DNA from: an uncultured Olsenella sp.
GTDB taxonomy: Bacteria; Actinomycetota; Coriobacteriia; Coriobacteriales; Atopobiaceae
Assembly: GCA_900540955.1 (NCBI GenBank)
Contig: UQIF01000039.1
Coordinates: forward strand, 1 to 10,188
Direction of reading: 5' to 3'
Length of the DNA: 10,188 bases
Below are positions 7,863-10,188 of this stretch, one piece after another (position 1 is the stretch's first letter; the number at the start of each line of letters is the position of its first letter). The notes beneath the pieces are model-generated. The model was not told the origin of the DNA, made no database searches, and saw only the letters and a program-made list of their open reading frames with translations. Made by a program: the position numbers and the translations under genes.

Positions 7863-7894
7863 CACGTTTCTCCATTCGCTGTCTGTGATGAAAG

Positions 7895-7930
7895 CCTGAT
7901 CATGATAACCGATCGGTGAGACAAGATCAA
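7895..7930 (-). promoter_or_regulatory. Methyltransferase promoter overlapped by three GATC sites
   Basis: On the minus strand the -35 box TTGATC (7925-7930) and the -10 box TATCAT (7902-7907) are separated by exactly 17 bases. They match consensus at four and five of six positions. GATC occurs at 7925-7928 inside the -35 box, at 7911-7914 in the spacer within the palindrome CCGATCGG, and at 7898-7901 touching the -10 box. The expected transcript start is near 7895, giving a leader of about 32 bases. This promoter would let the methyltransferase be made independently of the endonuclease gene upstream. Confidence 0.7.
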
Positions 7931-7938
7931 GGGATAGC

Positions 7939-9282
7939 CTACTCGCCCTGCGCCCGCGCAATCTCCTCCGCAAGGTAGCGCTGGTTAAGCCAGAAGCACT
8001 TCTTGACCACGGGCGCGCCGTGAGGCTGAGGCCTGGTGTCGGCGGAGTTCGCCCCATGAGGACGAACGTGGCAGCAGCGATTCTCTGTGCTCTTCACCGA
8101 GACATCCGCCCTGCCATCGCGAACGTTTTGCTGCATCTGTTCGTAACAGCGCTTGGCCTCTCCCAGATCGCTTTCCGGCATCTGCCAGAAGCAGACATCC
8201 GAAAGACGATAGTCCCCGGCATCGTCCTCGCGGTAAATCACAAAGAGGTACTTTTGCTGAAGATAGCCAAGAAAATCCGACTCCTCAAAAGACCTCTTCT
8301 CGAGCTCGAAGTAATCGAAGCACGGGAACGACATTGCCTCCTTGGGCACACCGTTTCGCTTGAGGCGGATTGTCTTTGACTTGACGTTGGCCTTCGCGAA
8401 CTCTTCAATCTCGTTCTCGGAGTCGACACCAAGGATGGAGCGCGTGATTCTGGCGCAGAGATCCTTGGACTTGGTTAGCGAGAACTTTGCCTGAAGCTCC
8501 CGCTCAGTCATGCCGAAGTACGACACAAAACGAGCCTCAACCAGCTCAAGGAGCCCAAGCTGCTTCTCGGCAGCGGAGCGCGGCATCGCTTGCATGCCAC
8601 GAAGAATTCCCTGCTGGATAACGGTCATATACGAGGCCTTAAACGCCCAGGCTCGTGGCTTCGCGGGAATATCAGAGAATGGCTGGCTCGTGCGAACGCT
8701 GCTGTTCGCCGCCTTCGTGCAGGCCTCAAGGTACATGGTGTCGGAACCCGAGATGTCTTCTGCATGACCGGCCCGCACTTTAGCCACGATGGTCTCGAAG
8801 TCGGTCCTGATCTGTGGGAGGTCCTCCTCGGGAATTCTCCACTCGGCAACCGCCACAATCACGTAGTCGACGGGGTTCTTCTCTTTTTCGTAGACATACG
8901 AAACGAGCAGCACGTCAGAGCACTTTTGGAGCACATGGCTGATGTCAAAGCTCTCGTTCACCACCGTGTCGTAGTCAATCATCCCGAGGACCAAGCGTTC
9001 CTTGGCAACAAGGACTTCTTGTTTGCCCTTCTTTACGAGTTTGAGCGGGGTCGCCTTGAGCTCGAGCCCTGCCTCGGCGAAGTCAGCGCTCGAGTCGCTG
9101 TTGATTGCATAGTCAAAGTAGTGCTCTTCAAGGGCATTTCCGAAGGAGCCGCGACGGCGATGCGGATCGGCCAGATCACCGGCATCGGTCACCTGCCGGA
9201 GAGTCTTGCCCACAAGACGCTGAGCATACGCCAAAATCGACCCCCGGTCGGTCGGGTCGTACTTCTTGATGGATTCGCTCAT
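7939..9282 (-). CDS. Type II restriction endonuclease, Sau3AI/MutH family, predicted to cut GATC
   Basis: This 447-residue endonuclease closely follows Sau3AI (about 490 residues), which cleaves before G in GATC. The N-terminal half holds the MutH-type active site: a conserved Glu in NALEEHYF (49-56), Asp67, then Glu74 and Lys76 in AGLELKAT (71-78), which is the D-x6-E-x-K spacing of MutH. Further Sau3AI-like landmarks are KERLVL (94-99), YLEACTKAANSS (184-195) and QPFSDIPAKPRA (200-211). The C-terminal half (about 230-447) includes AMSFPCFDYFELE, CHVRPH (404-409) and KKCFWLNQRYL. In Sau3AI this half is a second, catalytically dead MutH-like domain that binds another GATC (type IIE behaviour). 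The protein appears intact. The start is ATG at 9282, with AGAAGG (9290-9295) seven bases upstream. It lies 76 bases upstream of the methyltransferase on the same strand. Parts are notably GC-poor: 26 of 60 bases are G or C at 8221-8280, against 43 of 60 in purL at 2221-2280. Confidence 0.93.
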   Translation of the reverse strand: MSESIKKYDPTDRGSILAYAQRLVGKTLRQVTDAGDLADPHRRRGSFGNALEEHYFDYAINSDSSADFAEAGLELKATPLKLVKKGKQEVLVAKERLVLGMIDYDTVVNESFDISHVLQKCSDVLLVSYVYEKEKNPVDYVIVAVAEWRIPEEDLPQIRTDFETIVAKVRAGHAEDISGSDTMYLEACTKAANSSVRTSQPFSDIPAKPRAWAFKASYMTVIQQGILRGMQAMPRSAAEKQLGLLELVEARFVSYFGMTERELQAKFSLTKSKDLCARITRSILGVDSENEIEEFAKANVKSKTIRLKRNGVPKEAMSFPCFDYFELEKRSFEESDFLGYLQQKYLFVIYREDDAGDYRLSDVCFWQMPESDLGEAKRCYEQMQQNVRDGRADVSVKSTENRCCHVRPHGANSADTRPQPHGAPVVKKCFWLNQRYLAEEIARAQGE

Positions 9283-9390
9283 GCCACGCCCTTCTTTGCA
9301 ACTGCATTGCTTTCACAGTAGCAGGGAGGGAGGACGTACAGAAGATGAATCGATTATTTATGCTCCAGGAGCACCAGCTGCCCGTGTCCC

Positions 9391-9942
9391 CTACTCCGCC
9401 GGGAGCGCCTTGTCCGCGGGATAGGGGTTGCGATCGCCCAGGCCGTTGCCCTTGCAGGTGCAGCCGAACTCGACGTCGCAGGGGCGCTCGACGGCCTGAC
9501 GGCCGCAGGCGTTGCAGCGAACGACCATGAGGTCGTCGCCCTCGCGGGGGCCGCGAATCATGCCGATGAGGCGATAGCCGTGCTCAGAAGCAAGTTTTTG
9601 GGCCTGCGGCAGCTCGAGGGAGTGGTGGCGGGGAACGAAGCCGGAATCAATGAGGAAGTCGAGGTCGTAGCCCTCGTCGAGATGCTTCTGGATCACCTGC
9701 GCATCGAGCTTGTGGCCCCACTCGTACCATCCGGGCCAATAGCAGGCGCGGCACACCGGCTCACCGATCTGGGTCTTCTCCAGGATGTACGCGAGCCGGT
9801 AGTGCGCCACCACGCCGCAGCGCCTGCAGCGCGTGAGCAGCCAATCCCCCTTGCGATAGCTCCCCTTGGGGTTGTGCGGCTCGGCCAGCATGAGGCCGGC
9901 GTTCTCCATGATTTTGTCGAGCTCTTCGTCGGTCAGCTTCAT
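9391..9942 (-). CDS. Unrecognised protein with two zinc-ribbon-like halves
   Basis: I do not recognise a named family. From ATG at 9942 it has 183 residues. The first half has a helical start (LTDEELDKIMENAGL), then LLTRCRRCGVVAHYRL with Cys39 and Cys42, then PVCRACYW with Cys64 and Cys67. The second half repeats the layout: helix AQKLASEHGY, then VVRCNACGRQAVERPC with Cys143, Cys146 and Cys155, then GCTC with Cys161 and Cys163. The halves share the pattern helix, G-Y/L-x-L, a short proline-containing stretch, then R-C-x-x-C-G, which suggests an internal duplication with two zinc sites. A DNA-binding or RNA-binding role is possible but unproven. The ribosome site is modest (GGA eight bases before ATG; GGAG 14 before). 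A TTG at 9978 would add 12 residues and is less likely. It lies 108 bases upstream of the endonuclease gene on the same strand. No signal peptide or membrane segment is seen. Confidence 0.75.
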   Translation of the reverse strand: MKLTDEELDKIMENAGLMLAEPHNPKGSYRKGDWLLTRCRRCGVVAHYRLAYILEKTQIGEPVCRACYWPGWYEWGHKLDAQVIQKHLDEGYDLDFLIDSGFVPRHHSLELPQAQKLASEHGYRLIGMIRGPREGDDLMVVRCNACGRQAVERPCDVEFGCTCKGNGLGDRNPYPADKALPAE

Positions 9943-9998
9943 GACACGATTCCAATCTCCGGGAATGCCCGCATACAAAGAAGTACGGGTTGAACGTG

Positions 9999-10004
9999 AT
10001 TCTA
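9999..10004 (-). promoter_or_regulatory. Possible -10 box for the zinc-ribbon gene
   Basis: TAGAAT on the minus strand lies 56 bases before the ATG at 9942. The region 16-18 bases upstream offers only a poor -35 match (CTTTTG). TAGAAT is also the -10 candidate proposed for purL. Confidence 0.25.
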
Positions 10005-10017
10005 TTCCAGGGTTGGG

Positions 10018-10064
10018 ACAACAAAAGGCGCGCCGCTTGTAGGTTGAACGGGCGGCGCGCCTTT
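10018..10064 (-). terminator. Intrinsic terminator, best read leftward
   Basis: A perfect 13-bp stem (AAAGGCGCGCCGC at 10024-10036 with 10052-10064) has a 15-base loop. Read leftward it is followed by TTTTGTTGT (complement of 10018-10026). Read rightward only TTT follows. It would end a minus-strand transcript coming from beyond the right edge and insulate the zinc-ribbon gene. Confidence 0.7.
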
Positions 10065-10162
10065 GAGGTCAGGAGGCCATGCGCCGGGTGCCGGGTCGCG
10101 GGGCCGCGCCGGGACCGACGCCATCATCGCAAGCGCGGCGGGAGCGCGGCACAAAGAAGGCG

Positions 10163-10188
10163 CCCGCCGCCCTGAGGGGAGCGGCGGG
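10163..10188. other. Inverted repeat cut by the window edge
   Basis: CCCGCCGC at 10163-10170 is mirrored by GCGGCGGG at 10181-10188, the last bases given. The bases before the left arm (AAGGCG) suggest that the stem continues outside the window, perhaps as another terminator. The stretch 10065-10162 between this and the previous hairpin holds nothing I can support as a gene. Confidence 0.5.

Noticed and set aside
7863..8057. 65-residue N-terminal extension of the methyltransferase
   Set aside because: It overlaps the 3' end of the endonuclease gene and lies across the promoter and ribosome site used for ATG 7862. Related methyltransferases begin a few residues before motif I.
9353..9358. AATAAT on the minus strand as a -10 box for the endonuclease gene
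   Set aside because: No -35-like hexamer lies 16-18 bases upstream. The endonuclease may be read from here or from the zinc-ribbon transcript; the sequence does not decide.
9990..10175. Plus-strand open frame of 61 codons at the right edge
   Set aside because: It runs through the hairpin at 10024-10064, and its composition is arginine-rich noise.
10069..10188. Possible 39-codon 3' end of a leftward gene, stopping at TGA 10071-10069
   Set aside because: The position just before a leftward terminator is attractive, but the peptide shows no motif and the edge inverted repeat at 10163-10188 competes with a coding reading. The sequence to the right is needed.

Overview
The window looks like chromosomal DNA of a high-GC Gram-positive bacterium, most likely a member of the Coriobacteriia (Collinsella-like). 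This is inferred from the GC-rich third codon positions of the housekeeping genes and from the single-chain clade II type of PurL. No rRNA, tRNA or CRISPR array is seen, so the placement rests on protein character only.

Left part (1-4005): a perfect 26-bp-arm palindrome sits at the extreme left edge. It is followed by a short leader and by purL, a complete 1244-residue phosphoribosylformylglycinamidine synthase with its own strong intrinsic terminator. No other purine gene follows.

Middle part (4006-6510): a roughly 300-base gene-free stretch holds a large imperfect dyad built from inverted copies of a GGCTACG element. After it come an EamA/DMT-type ten-helix transporter and, from its own promoter, a 3-hydroxyacyl-CoA dehydrogenase-like oxidoreductase resembling L-carnitine or L-gulonate dehydrogenases. 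Its Rossmann fold carries an NRT motif of the kind used to bind NADP. Two stem-loops separate this rightward block from the leftward genes.

Right part (6567-9942, minus strand): a compact type II restriction-modification system of the Sau3AI kind. The order of transcription is endonuclease (MutH/Sau3AI fold, D-x6-E-x-K catalytic motif), then C5-cytosine methyltransferase. A good sigma-70-like promoter for the methyltransferase lies in the short gap between them. GATC, the site that both enzymes should recognise, occurs three times within that promoter: in the -35 box, in the spacer and directly after the -10 box. This suggests feedback through site methylation or enzyme binding. The endonuclease gene includes stretches clearly poorer in GC than purL, which fits horizontal acquisition. 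Just upstream on the same strand is an unrecognised 183-residue protein with two zinc-ribbon-like halves. The right edge holds a terminator and a truncated inverted repeat.

The most interesting points are the GATC-studded methyltransferase promoter, the double zinc-ribbon protein beside the R-M pair, the large dyad at about 4075-4260, and the cofactor-site change in the dehydrogenase.
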